Positions 1-9,377 are shown, numbered from the stretch's first letter. The stretch: 21,909 bases of DNA from Bryobacterales bacterium (GCA_003132905.1 PKZC01000063.1:48369-70277); one strand, 5' to 3'. Translations and numbers: made by a program. The notes: generated by a model from the sequence alone, not told the origin.

Positions 1-1558
1 AGGCGTCGCTCATCTTGGCACCCAACGCCTTGGCGTCAGCTCCACCACCGGTCATGGTTTCGCAGCGCTCGGCGTTGTCAAAGACGAAGGGGAGCTCGGA
101 GCAATGAAACGCTCGTGGCCTGCCATCCAGAATCGGGGTTTGCCAGGTGAACCAATAAAGATATGCGGGCCCCGCGCCCTGCTTCGCTTTGCGTTCTGCC
201 TGCGTGATCGAACTGCCTCGGACGGAGGAAGCCGAAATCAGCGATAGCAGATCGAACGGTATAGCTTTGGGATGCGCGCGGCGATAGACATCGATCACTC
301 GATCCGCATGCTCCGGCTCAAACATGCCGGCCACGCGCGTTTTTAACTCGTCATTCGAAAGCGCGTTGCATTCCGGCTTGCCGATGCCATTCACGAACTC
401 GTTAAGGACGTTACCCACTAACAAAGGAATGTCGGCGGAAATCGCGGGGGCTACCGGATCGAAGGGTTGTGTAGGCAGCGCCTTGCCATCCACCACAGGC
501 GCCCAACCGATCTGGTTGCCAAGATTCCTGAAATCGGGCGGACGGCCAGTAGGCGTAATCACACGCCGCAACGCCGCCTCCGCCGCGCCCACTAGACGCT
601 CCACCGGTACATTTTCAAGGTCATCCACTTGCGATTTGCCGAGGTTCAATTCCGCCAGTACAGCGTGCGCCAGTTTCGCGGAACTGTCCATGGTGGAAAC
701 GCGCAACAGCGAGCCGCTCTGAACGCCGGCGCGATGAAACAGACCCTTGGCCGAAGGCATCGCCATCAGGGTGTTCACCTTACCTCCGCCGCCGGATTGG
801 CCGAAGATCATTACATTCCCCGGGTCGCCTCCGAAGTTGGCGATGTTATCCCGCACCCATTCGAGCGCAGCGACGAGATCCAGCATTCCGGCGTTCCCGG
901 AGCTTTGATATTTTTCGCCGAACTCGGCCAGATTCAGATGTCCGAACACGTTCAGCCGATGATTGATACTCACTACTACAACGTCGCCGCGCCGGCTCAG
1001 GTTTTCGCCGTCGTACGACTTTAGCTCCTGGCCCGATCCGGCCGAATAGCCGCCGCCGTGAATCCAAAACATCACCGGGCGCTTTCCATTACCGCCCGCC
1101 TGCGGCGTCCAAATATTGATGCGCAGGCAATCTTCGCCGGGCTGCCCGTCATCCCAGGCGAACATGAACGCATTCTCGTCGTCTTTCCAACCCGATCGCG
1201 CGCCCTGCGGACAAACTTGCCCGTAGTACAACGAGCTGCGCACCCCGGCCCATGACGCCGGTTTTTGGGGAGGCATAAAGCGCGCCTTCCCGCTTACGGG
1301 CGCGGCATAGGGGATACCTTTGAACGTCTGGATGCCGTTGCGCGTGTAACCGCGAACCTTCCCGGCGGTAGTTTCCACGACGTCTTTCGATCCGGACGCC
1401 ACAATCGTATCGGCGCTTCGGTTGGTTCCGCTGCTGCGTGTCGCGGCGGTTGCATTGCTTGTGAGCAGTCCCGCTCCGGCGCCGATTCCGACCACCGAAG
1501 TCTTGAGTGCGTTGCTCAACCAGGCCCGACGATCGGTTCCTGCGTTGGTCTTTTGCAT
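1..1558 (-). CDS. Secreted type B carboxylesterase (partial, C-terminus outside window)
   Basis: Serine hydrolase of the carboxylesterase type B / para-nitrobenzyl esterase family, expected to cleave carboxylic esters outside the cytoplasm. About 519 residues are visible; the reading frame leaves the window at base 1 with no stop. The N-terminus has a twin-arginine-like signal (DRRAWLSNALKTS, then a Gly/Ala/Leu-rich core), so Tat export is likely. The nucleophile motif FGQSGGG follows the family signature NFGGDPGNV and puts the catalytic Ser at about residue 255. Glu at about 387 (GNVLNEF) and His at about 485 (AFHCSELPFVF) complete the triad, so the enzyme looks active. The start ATG at 1558 is chosen because the signal peptide follows it directly; the Shine-Dalgarno is weak. 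It lies 34 bases downstream of a transglutaminase gene on the same strand and may be co-transcribed, but the substrate cannot be inferred. Confidence 0.92.
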   Translation of the reverse strand, partial: MQKTNAGTDRRAWLSNALKTSVVGIGAGAGLLTSNATAATRSSGTNRSADTIVASGSKDVVETTAGKVRGYTRNGIQTFKGIPYAAPVSGKARFMPPQKPASWAGVRSSLYYGQVCPQGARSGWKDDENAFMFAWDDGQPGEDCLRINIWTPQAGGNGKRPVMFWIHGGGYSAGSGQELKSYDGENLSRRGDVVVVSINHRLNVFGHLNLAEFGEKYQSSGNAGMLDLVAALEWVRDNIANFGGDPGNVMIFGQSGGGGKVNTLMAMPSAKGLFHRAGVQSGSLLRVSTMDSSAKLAHAVLAELNLGKSQVDDLENVPVERLVGAAEAALRRVITPTGRPPDFRNLGNQIGWAPVVDGKALPTQPFDPVAPAISADIPLLVGNVLNEFVNGIGKPECNALSNDELKTRVAGMFEPEHADRVIDVYRRAHPKAIPFDLLSLISASSVRGSSITQAERKAKQGAGPAYLYWFTWQTPILDGRPRAFHCSELPFVFDNAERCETMTGGGADAKALGAKMSDA

Positions 1559-1592
1559 GTTATTCCAGCCCCGGACATTGTACCGCGTGCAA

Positions 1593-2468
1593 TTATTCCA
1601 CTGGCGCCAGGTCAACCCCAACATGGACCGCATGATCGCGGCCCCCGAGAATAACGCCGCGAACCGGGCTGACGTCGCCATAATCGCGGCCCCACGCCAG
1701 CGTGACGTGGCTTTGGGACGGAACCACATTATTGGTTGGATCTACATCCAGCCAGCCCGCGCCCGGGCAAAAGACCGAAACCCAAGCGTGCGACGCGTCG
1801 GCCCCTACTAAACGCGGCTTGCCGGGAGGCGGATAGGTGCGCAAATAACCGCTGACGTATCGCGCCGGAAGCTGCAGCGACCGCAAGCACGCGATTTGTA
1901 GCTGCGCGAAATCCTGGCAGACTCCTCTGCGTTTGCGGAGCACTTCTTCCGGCGGCGTTCTTACGTTGGTGGCTTCGTGATCGAAGTGAAACTCGCGATG
2001 GATGCGCGCGGTGAGGTCCAAAACGGCTTCGGCAAGCGGCCGGCCGCTTGGAAAAGAAGGCGCGGCATAGATGGCGAACTCATGGCTTGGCCGGATCCGC
2101 GTTGATTCAAAAACGAACTGGTACGCTTCGATGGTGACAGGATCGTGTTCCTTACGGAGCACGGCTGCAACTTCCTCCCACGGCATGGAGCGGTCGGGCC
2201 AAGGGGCGGCTTCGCCGTCCAGCTCCAATACACTACTGGCGTTGATCTCGAGAATGTCATGCGGCTCTTCAATGGTGAACAGAGTAATTCGATTTCCAAA
2301 AAAATCGTCCCGCTCGCTTAGTGTGGCCGGCGCGGGTTGAATGCGTAAATCGTGTGAGAGGCAGCGATGATGTGGCCGCGATCGAGGCGTAAGATGCACG
2401 GCATGATTTCCGAAAGAAACCGGCTGTTTGTACTTATAAGTTGTGACGTGCTGCACGCGGTAGATCAT
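1593..2468 (-). CDS. Transglutaminase-like cysteine protease/amidase family protein
   Basis: A 291-residue protein with an N-terminal bacterial transglutaminase beta-sandwich domain (about residues 1-90, opening MIYRVQHVTTYKY) and a C-terminal transglutaminase-like papain-fold core. The catalytic triad is visible as Cys184 (RGVCQDFAQL), His227 (DASHAWVSV) and Asp243 (DVDPTN). No signal peptide or membrane segment is seen, so it is probably cytoplasmic. In bacteria this family more often acts as a peptidase or amidase than as a protein cross-linker. The start codon overlaps the stop of the upstream ATP-grasp/alpha-E gene by four bases (ATGA), which indicates translational coupling and a shared pathway. 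Family assignment is firm; the substrate is unknown. Confidence 0.93.
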   Translation of the reverse strand: MIYRVQHVTTYKYKQPVSFGNHAVHLTPRSRPHHRCLSHDLRIQPAPATLSERDDFFGNRITLFTIEEPHDILEINASSVLELDGEAAPWPDRSMPWEEVAAVLRKEHDPVTIEAYQFVFESTRIRPSHEFAIYAAPSFPSGRPLAEAVLDLTARIHREFHFDHEATNVRTPPEEVLRKRRGVCQDFAQLQIACLRSLQLPARYVSGYLRTYPPPGKPRLVGADASHAWVSVFCPGAGWLDVDPTNNVVPSQSHVTLAWGRDYGDVSPVRGVILGGRDHAVHVGVDLAPVE

Positions 2469-4966
2469 AGATCGATCTGTATCGGCAGCGTGCGGGCATG
2501 GCCGAAGTAAGTATTGGAAACATTGTCGGCCCAGGAGGGCAGCAATTCTTCAATGAAACCAAGGGCCTGATCCAGTTTCAACTGCGTTTTTGAGTCGCCC
2601 TGCGACTGATTCGATTGACTCGAGGCCTCCAGCGGGTAACTTACATTTCGAAGATCGAGACTGCGCAGTAGATCCAGGGAATGCCGGATGGCGCTCAGAT
2701 CCTCGGGAGCGTAGCGCGGCAGTTTCCCGTATAAATCCGCCAGATGGCTCAACTGAAATTCGAGCGACCGGGGATTGGTGCCGTCCGCCATCAACGTATC
2801 CAACACCGCTACGGGCTGCAGCGTGGTGTAGTAGCGCGAACGGTAAGTCATGGAGCTGTCGGCAACCTCGAGCAGATATTCCAATAGCGGCCAACTGTCG
2901 GTAGTGAACGGGGCAGTGATCATGCGAAGCTCAGCCACCGAATACATGGCGCGTTCAAGACGCCGCCCGATGCCTAGAAAGAGCCAGCCCGGTCCGCGCG
3001 TAATGTTTTCGCGCTCCATTCCCGAGATTGCCGAAAGCAACTCCAGACAGCCGCTCAACACGGCCGTATGCTCGGCAAACAACATATATTCTTCCGTTCG
3101 CGCAGATTCCGATGCCTGAGTAATCAGGCGCGAAAAGTCGGCAGAGAGCCGGTCACGAACATTTCCGCCGACACGCTGCAGTTCGGCCAGAGTGGACACC
3201 AGACTATCCGCGCGCTTTAGATCGGACATTACCGAGATCAGCTCGTCTTCCAGTTCGCGCGCCGTTGGCCTGCGATCCTCCGGCAGGATCGAAGCCTTGG
3301 AATGGAGACATTCGTGCAGCCGAAGCAGACAGGTAAGTTCCGGTCCGTTTGACCGGCGCACGCGGGACAGCATGCAGCGCAGCAGCCGGGCGATGCACTC
3401 GGCGCGCTCGGCATAGCGGCCCAGCCAGAATAAATTATCCGCCACCCGGCTTGGCAGATCGGTGGGCGTGCGATGTAATTCCACCGGCTGGCTGCGAGGG
3501 CGCAGCATGCTGTAGGTGTCTACCGGCTGATCCCATAAGATCCAGGCATCCTTGCTGTGGCCGCCGCGCTGCATGGAAACCACGGACCCTTCGGCGCCCG
3601 CCACGCGCACCAGACCGCCGGGCATGGCTATCCAACCCGACGCCGTGTTCAGCACATAGGTGCGCAATACAAGACTGCGCGAATAAAGCCGGCCGCGATC
3701 CCAAATCGGCGCGGTGGACAGCGCCACCTGCTCCTGCGCCACATACTCCCAGGGACGCGCGCGTACACGGTCGATAATTTTCTGCTTCTCCGCTTTTGCA
3801 AGCTCCGCGCCAAAGATGGGCTCCATCGCGCGGGCTGGAAACGCGGGCTTCACCACCACCTGGTTCAGATGCTCCAGCACCCATTTGAGCGCGGGTTCCT
3901 GGCCGCACCACCAAGTTGCAACGGAGGGTAATTTCAACGGCTCGCCCAGAAGCTTGATGGACAAGCCGGGCAGAAACGGCATGATGGCGGCGGTTTCAAT
4001 TACACCGCTTCCGAGTGAGTTTGCAATCGCGACGTTGCCGGCTACGATAGCATCCACCAGGCCGGCGACGCCCAAAAATGAATCGCCCCGCAGCTCCAAG
4101 GGATCGCAGAAGCCGCCATCCACGCGGCGCAAAATCACATCCACGCGCAGCAATCCTTCCACTGTTTTGAGAAAGACTTTGCGGTCTCGAACGGTCAGGT
4201 CCGCGCCTTCCACCAGCGGAAAACCCAGGTAGCGCGCCAAGTAGGAATGTTCGAAATACGTTTCGTTGTACGGTCCGGGCGTCAACAGTACGATATGTGG
4301 ATTATCCGAACGCGCCAGGTTCATCAGCGAATCGCGGCGCGCGCGGAAGAACGGCGCCAGGCGTCGAACGTTGGATTCCGCAAAGACGTCGGGCAGAACG
4401 TCTGAAACGATAGTGCGATTCTCGAGCGCGTAGCCGGTTCCGGACGGGGCCTGCGTTCTATCCGCCAACACCCACCATTGCCCATCCGGCGAGCGCGCCA
4501 GATCGACGGCGACCAATTGCAGCGTGGAACGCGGGTCAACGGGGATGCCCACCAGGGGCCTGAGAAACGAGGGGTTGGCAAACAGAAGAGCAGCGGGCAA
4601 ATCTCCGTTTGCGATCAGGCGTCGCGGGCCGTAGATATCTTCGAGCAGAGTTTTCAACAGCTGCGCGCGCTGTATGATGCCGGCCTCGATGTAACGCCAT
4701 TCGCTGGCTGGAATGAGAAACGGTACCGGATCGAGAGCCCAGGGACGATTGGCGCCCTGCGGATCGGTGTAGATGTTATAGGTGACGCCGTTTTCCCGAA
4801 TGCGCCGTTCGGCCCGCTGCCAGCGGCGCGCTAGTTCATCGGAATCGATGGCCTGCAGCGACTGAAGAAACGGAGCCCAGTGCGCCCGTGGCGTTACACC
4901 GTCGCTTGCCAGTTCGTTATACACCGACGAATCGGCTAAGGGGATTTGCAACAGGTCCACGATCAT
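2465..4966 (-). CDS. Circularly permuted ATP-grasp / alpha-E domain fusion protein
   Basis: An 833-residue fusion. Residues about 60-480 match the circularly permuted ATP-grasp family (COG2308-like), with hallmarks such as GVTYNIYTDPQG, RPWALDPVPF, EWRYIEAGIIQRAQ, LENRTI and LTPGPYNETYFEHSYLAR. Residues about 505-820 match the all-helical alpha-E domain (COG2307-like), opening SRVADNLFWLGRYAERAE. ATP-grasp enzymes form amide or peptide bonds through an acyl-phosphate; alpha-E has no established chemistry. In many genomes the two parts are separate adjacent genes, so the fusion supports a joint role. The gene lies 30 bases after the transglutaminase-DUF2126 gene and overlaps the next transglutaminase by four bases. 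It is expected to be the ligase of this operon; the product is unknown. Confidence 0.92.
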   Translation of the reverse strand: MIVDLLQIPLADSSVYNELASDGVTPRAHWAPFLQSLQAIDSDELARRWQRAERRIRENGVTYNIYTDPQGANRPWALDPVPFLIPASEWRYIEAGIIQRAQLLKTLLEDIYGPRRLIANGDLPAALLFANPSFLRPLVGIPVDPRSTLQLVAVDLARSPDGQWWVLADRTQAPSGTGYALENRTIVSDVLPDVFAESNVRRLAPFFRARRDSLMNLARSDNPHIVLLTPGPYNETYFEHSYLARYLGFPLVEGADLTVRDRKVFLKTVEGLLRVDVILRRVDGGFCDPLELRGDSFLGVAGLVDAIVAGNVAIANSLGSGVIETAAIMPFLPGLSIKLLGEPLKLPSVATWWCGQEPALKWVLEHLNQVVVKPAFPARAMEPIFGAELAKAEKQKIIDRVRARPWEYVAQEQVALSTAPIWDRGRLYSRSLVLRTYVLNTASGWIAMPGGLVRVAGAEGSVVSMQRGGHSKDAWILWDQPVDTYSMLRPRSQPVELHRTPTDLPSRVADNLFWLGRYAERAECIARLLRCMLSRVRRSNGPELTCLLRLHECLHSKASILPEDRRPTARELEDELISVMSDLKRADSLVSTLAELQRVGGNVRDRLSADFSRLITQASESARTEEYMLFAEHTAVLSGCLELLSAISGMERENITRGPGWLFLGIGRRLERAMYSVAELRMITAPFTTDSWPLLEYLLEVADSSMTYRSRYYTTLQPVAVLDTLMADGTNPRSLEFQLSHLADLYGKLPRYAPEDLSAIRHSLDLLRSLDLRNVSYPLEASSQSNQSQGDSKTQLKLDQALGFIEELLPSWADNVSNTYFGHARTLPIQIDL

Positions 4967-4996
4967 TGGTGGCCAAACCGAACGAGGATTCGTCCC

Positions 4997-7900
4997 CTAC
5001 GTTGGATTCCTCCAGCGTAGATCGAGCGTAAGCGGAAAGTCGGGATTGGTTTCCTGGGGCGGCAAACTCATTGGACCTGGTGTGTGACCCATGGCGCGGA
5101 ACCTGGACAGCCTGCGACTCTCGGCCTCATTGGCGTTGACGGGAAACTGCTCGTTGCTACGGCCGCCTGGATGAGCCACGTAATAAGTGCATCCGCCGAC
5201 TGCGCTCTCAGACCATGTATCCAAAATATCAAACACCAGCGGGGTGTGGACCGGGATGGTGGGGTGCAGGCAGGAGGGCGGCTGCCAGGCGCGATAGCGA
5301 ACGCCCGCTACAAATTCGCCGCGCGTGCCGGTGGGATGCAGCGGCACCTGGCGGCCATTGCACAGCACGGCGTATCGCGAGTCAATCAAGCCTGACACTT
5401 TCACCTGCATCCGTTCCACTGACGAATCGACGTTGCGCACCGTGGCGCTGCCGGAAGTCTCTTCGCCCAAAACGTTCCAGGGCTCGAGCGCATGGCGCAG
5501 TTCCAAATGAACGCCTCGGCTGGTGATGCTGCCAATGGTAGGAAAGCGGAATTCGAAGTGTGCCGCAAACCATTCCCGCTCAAATGGATAGCCCGCCGCG
5601 CGCAGATGGTCCAGCACGTCGTCGAAATCCAGCTCCACGAAATGCGGAAGCATGAAGCGATCGTGCAGACTGGTGCCCCACTTCATGAGTTTCTGCTTCC
5701 AGGGTTGCCGCCAGAATGTAGCGAGCAGAGCGCGAACCAGGAGTTGCTGTGTGAGGCTCATCCGGCTATGCGGAGGCATCTCGAATCCGCGCATCTCTAC
5801 GAGGCCAAGCCGCAACGACGACGTATCCGCTGGATAGAGTTTGTCGATACATAACTCGGTTCGATGGGTGTTACCAGTCATGTCCGCCAGCAAGTGGCGG
5901 AATATGCGATCCACCAGCCAGGGCGGAACGATCGGCCCGCCGGCCGGGGGAACCTGATCCAAGGCGATCTGCAGTTCGTATAGCGCGTCTGTGCGGGCTT
6001 CATCGATGCGCGGATGCTGGCTGGTGGGTCCGATGAACAATCCCGAGAATAGATACGAAAGAGAGGGGTGATTCTGCCAGTATCCGATCATGCTAGCGAG
6101 CATATCCGGACGGCGCAGGAACGGACTATCTTCGGGTGTGGGTCCGCCCACCACGATATGATTGCCGCCTCCGGTGCCCGCGTGCCGGCCATCCAACATG
6201 AATTTTTCGGTGCCCAGGCGGCTGAGGCGGGCGAGATCATAGAGGACCGTAGTGTTCGTAACCAGTTCATCCCAAGACCGCGCCGGTTGTACGTTGACTT
6301 CGATTACGCCTGGGTCGGGCGTAACCTTCAAAACTGAAAGCCGGGGGTCGAATGGGGGTGTGTAGCCCTCGATGGCCACGGGCATTTTCAGGTGTGCCGC
6401 TGTGTCCTCGATCGCCGCGACCAGAGCCAGGTAGTCTGACACGTACTCGACCGGCGGCATGAATACGAATAGCTTTCCCTCGCGAGCCTGAACGCAGAGC
6501 GCGGGACGCAACACTGGCTTGGCGGATTCCCCTTTTTCGGGCGGCTTCGCTTTATCGGCTTCCGGTACTGGTGCGTCCTCGGTTGGCGGCGTATCGAAAA
6601 GAAAACGCTTGCGTTCGGGCTTGGATGGAAGATCCTCGCGGACACCGAATGGATCGGGATCGAAGTCCCATAGCGCATCTTCGGGCTTCGTCCAGGGCAG
6701 TGAACTAAGCGGCAGACGATAGCCCATGGCGGAATCGCCAGGAACCAAAAACATTTGGGGGGTCGGCAAGAACCAAGGCTGGCTGGTCCAGCGGGGCATT
6801 CCCGCTCTGGTAGGTACCCGGCGCAGCGGCAAAACGAAGCCAATGATCTCTCCCAATCCCTGCTCAAACACGCGCGCGAGTTCGGCTCGCTCGATCGGTG
6901 ATGCAAGCTTGGAATCGAGCGGGTCGACGTTGACCGGTAGGCGCCCTTCCTTCCACAGATAGTAAAAGACGTCCTCGTACGCCGTCATAATAAACGACGA
7001 ACTTACCTGAAGCCGGTGAGTGAGGGTTTCCATGAAGCGGCGAGCATCGGCCGCCTGATAGCCGTAATTGGCCGTCTCATCGGCGATGAGCTTGGGATCT
7101 TCCCAAATGGGCACGCCGTCTTTGCGCCAATAACAACCGAGCGCCCAGCGCGGCAGCGGCTCACCGGGGTACCATTTTCCCTGCCCAAAATGCAGCAGAG
7201 CATTGCGGGCAAAGCGGTCGCGCAATTTCAAAAGCAGATCGACCGCAAGTTTTCGCTTCTCGGGGCCAAGCGCGCTGGAAGTCCATTCCGGACCGTCGGG
7301 ATCGTCGACCGACACAAAAGTTGGTTCGCCGCCCATGGTGAGCCGGACGTCTTGCACGACTAAATCCGACTCCACCTTTTGGCCCAGAGCCTGGATCTGA
7401 TCCCATCGATCCTCTGTATAGGGCTTGGTGACCCGCGGCGCTTCGAAAATACGCCGCAGCGTCATTTCGTGGCTGAATTCGGTATTACAGGAGTCGAGCA
7501 CGCCCGAAATAGGGGCGGCGCTGCTCGCATCCGGAGTGCAGGCGAGGGGAATATGTCCTTCACCGGCGAGAATGCCAGAGGTGGGATCGAGACCGATCCA
7601 CCCGGCGCCGGGAAGGTAAACCTCTGTCCAGGCGTGCAGATCCGTGAAATCGGCAGTCGGACCCGATGGTCCTTCGAGCGGCTTCACATCGGCGGTTAGC
7701 TGGATCAGGTATCCGGAGGCGAAGCGGGCCGCCAAGCCCAGGTGGCGCAGCACCTGAACCAATAGCCAAGCCGAATCACGGCACGATCCTGTGCGCGCGG
7801 TGAGCGTATATTCGCAGGACTGCACACCCGGATCCATCCGGATGACATAGCCAATCTCACGGCAGACCCGCTGATTGAGCCCCACCAGGAAATCGATGGT

Positions 7901-8320
7901 GCGGACGCTGGTCTTCGGAACCGTACGCAGAAACTCACTCAATTCCGGGCCGGGAGGCTCAGTTTCCAAGAAAGGCCGAAGCTCGCGCGCCGTGGCTTCG
8001 TCATAACAAAACGGGTAGTTCTCGGCCCAGGGCTCCAGGAAGAAATCGAAAGGATTGAAGACCGCGAGCGCGGCCACCAGATCCACTTCCACGGAAAATT
8101 CGGTGGTGGGCTCCGGGAAAATCAGGCGCGCCAGGTAATTGGCCTGTGGATCTTGCTGCCAATTCAGGAAGTGATTTGCGGGATGGACCTTGAGCGAATA
8201 AGAAAGAATGGGCGTGCGGCAGTGCGGCGCAGGTCGAAGCCGCAGGATTTGCGGCCCGAGATTGATCCTGCGGTCATATCGGTAACGTGTCTTGTGATTC
8301 AGTGCTACGTGAATGGCCAT
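4997..8320 (-). CDS. Large transglutaminase-DUF2126 fusion protein
   Basis: An 1107-residue two-part protein. The N-terminus (about 1-95) is a bacterial transglutaminase beta-sandwich domain. A transglutaminase core follows with Cys180 (RTGSCRDSAWL), His229 (TDLHAWTEVYLPGAG) and Asp245 (IGLDPTSG), so the triad is intact. From about residue 325 the rest is DUF2126 (COG4196-like), with strongly conserved patches LTMGGEPTFVSVDDPDG, FGQGKWYPGEPLPRW and GRHAGTGGGNHIVVGG. As I recall, DUF2126 has been proposed to be a glutamine-synthetase/GCS-fold amide ligase; the Gly-rich and acidic patches fit but do not prove it. A Pro/Lys/Glu-rich linker lies at about residues 575-605. Length and domain order are typical of the family. 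It is second in the operon. Start ATG 8320 precedes the first beta strand directly. Confidence 0.93.
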   Translation of the reverse strand: MAIHVALNHKTRYRYDRRINLGPQILRLRPAPHCRTPILSYSLKVHPANHFLNWQQDPQANYLARLIFPEPTTEFSVEVDLVAALAVFNPFDFFLEPWAENYPFCYDEATARELRPFLETEPPGPELSEFLRTVPKTSVRTIDFLVGLNQRVCREIGYVIRMDPGVQSCEYTLTARTGSCRDSAWLLVQVLRHLGLAARFASGYLIQLTADVKPLEGPSGPTADFTDLHAWTEVYLPGAGWIGLDPTSGILAGEGHIPLACTPDASSAAPISGVLDSCNTEFSHEMTLRRIFEAPRVTKPYTEDRWDQIQALGQKVESDLVVQDVRLTMGGEPTFVSVDDPDGPEWTSSALGPEKRKLAVDLLLKLRDRFARNALLHFGQGKWYPGEPLPRWALGCYWRKDGVPIWEDPKLIADETANYGYQAADARRFMETLTHRLQVSSSFIMTAYEDVFYYLWKEGRLPVNVDPLDSKLASPIERAELARVFEQGLGEIIGFVLPLRRVPTRAGMPRWTSQPWFLPTPQMFLVPGDSAMGYRLPLSSLPWTKPEDALWDFDPDPFGVREDLPSKPERKRFLFDTPPTEDAPVPEADKAKPPEKGESAKPVLRPALCVQAREGKLFVFMPPVEYVSDYLALVAAIEDTAAHLKMPVAIEGYTPPFDPRLSVLKVTPDPGVIEVNVQPARSWDELVTNTTVLYDLARLSRLGTEKFMLDGRHAGTGGGNHIVVGGPTPEDSPFLRRPDMLASMIGYWQNHPSLSYLFSGLFIGPTSQHPRIDEARTDALYELQIALDQVPPAGGPIVPPWLVDRIFRHLLADMTGNTHRTELCIDKLYPADTSSLRLGLVEMRGFEMPPHSRMSLTQQLLVRALLATFWRQPWKQKLMKWGTSLHDRFMLPHFVELDFDDVLDHLRAAGYPFEREWFAAHFEFRFPTIGSITSRGVHLELRHALEPWNVLGEETSGSATVRNVDSSVERMQVKVSGLIDSRYAVLCNGRQVPLHPTGTRGEFVAGVRYRAWQPPSCLHPTIPVHTPLVFDILDTWSESAVGGCTYYVAHPGGRSNEQFPVNANEAESRRLSRFRAMGHTPGPMSLPPQETNPDFPLTLDLRWRNPT

Positions 8321-8428
8321 CAGCGCTAAATTCGATCTGGCTCAGACGAGGAGGGGACAGATAGCGTAGTTTAGCATGCCCGCCCTACTCAGCGGCCTTT
8401 CAGCACGTCTTCTATTGGCCGTCCGCCA

Positions 8429-9304
8429 TCACGACGCTGATGCCGGCTGCGGATTTTTCATTAGCGGGCAATCGGCATTCTCTTGCACTTCGGCGTTCTC
8501 TTGCACCTCATCGGTGACCACGGTGAACTTCTTCAGCCACGAACTTCCGAACGAAGTGGTGATCGCAACGTCGGCGGCATCGCGGCCCGTCGCCATGAGT
8601 ACCCGGCCGATACGGGGATGATTGTGGCGCGCGTCGAAAGTCCACCATTTGCCACCCAGGTAAGCCTCAAACCAGGCGCTGAAGTCCATCGGAGAGGGCG
8701 ACACGGGGACACCGATATCGCCAAGATAACCGGTGGCATACCGAGCGGGGATGTGCATGGCGCGGCACAGCGTGATGGCCAGATGCTGGAAGTCGCGGCA
8801 GACGCCCTGCCGTTCCACGGAAACGTCCAGCGCCGTCTTCGTGGGCCGAGCGAACTGGTAGCCAAACGTCACGTTGCTATGCACCCACTCACAGATGGCC
8901 CGAACGGTTGGCCAGCCCGGCGCGGCGTTGCCGAACAATTGCCAAGCGAGATCGGACAAGCGATCTACTTCGCAGTATCTGCTGGCAAGCAAAAATTGCA
9001 TTGTGTCGGTAGGAAGGCGCTCCACGGGGATCTGCTCGGCGCTGAAATCCGTGGGATCGGGCTTACCGCTATCGCGAATGAGACATGAGTTCCAAAGTCG
9101 CAGCGTGCCCTGCGGCGCGCGGACCCGGGTGCAACGGTTGCCGAAGGTATCCATGTATTCGTCGCGCATGACGCCTTCGGAAAGCAAAAGCTCATCCGGT
9201 TCAATCAGATCAGACCAGCGCGACGGATGAACGTTGAGGACGGCCACCACAGTCATGGGGCGGGAAAGTTCGAGTTCGATATCGTAGCCAAGACGGATTA
9301 ACAT
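8429..9304 (-). CDS. Transglutaminase-like protein, catalytic His replaced by Ser
   Basis: A 291-residue transglutaminase-like protein and the first gene of the minus-strand operon. Its N-terminal beta domain differs from the other two (MLIRLGYDIELEL opening). The core shows Cys169 (RQGVCRDFQHLA) and Asp224 (WTFDARHN), but the position that is His in H-A-W of the two neighbours is Ser209 (MDFSAWFEAYL). Spacing Cys to Ser to Asp (40 and 15) matches the neighbours (43-49 and 16), so this is a true substitution and not a misalignment. Two histidines follow Asp224 (RHNH). I cannot tell from one sequence whether Ser is normal for this subfamily. A duplicated EVQENA peptide lies near the C-terminus. 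The gap to the next gene is 108 bases; no clear Shine-Dalgarno is seen. Confidence 0.9.
   Translation of the reverse strand: MLIRLGYDIELELSRPMTVVAVLNVHPSRWSDLIEPDELLLSEGVMRDEYMDTFGNRCTRVRAPQGTLRLWNSCLIRDSGKPDPTDFSAEQIPVERLPTDTMQFLLASRYCEVDRLSDLAWQLFGNAAPGWPTVRAICEWVHSNVTFGYQFARPTKTALDVSVERQGVCRDFQHLAITLCRAMHIPARYATGYLGDIGVPVSPSPMDFSAWFEAYLGGKWWTFDARHNHPRIGRVLMATGRDAADVAITTSFGSSWLKKFTVVTDEVQENAEVQENADCPLMKNPQPASAS
8473..8508 (-). repeat. Two tandem 18-bp units inside the transglutaminase 3' end
   Basis: Two adjacent 18-base units differ at two positions and encode EVQENA twice in the poorly conserved C-terminal tail. The length is a multiple of three, so the frame is kept. This looks like a slippage duplication. 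Confidence 0.85.
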
Positions 9305-9377
9305 AGGACGTTTAAGAAATCCCGTTTAGATAGATGCGCGACGGGGAGCGATGTAACGCCAGCGGACGTGGGAAGCG

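Noticed and set aside
1265..1811. Plus-strand open frames of 129 codons near the left end
   Set aside because: They are antisense to the carboxylesterase and transglutaminase genes, whose catalytic motifs are clear.
8483..9088. Plus-strand open frame of 201 codons
   Set aside because: Lies fully antisense to the transglutaminase gene and resembles no protein family.
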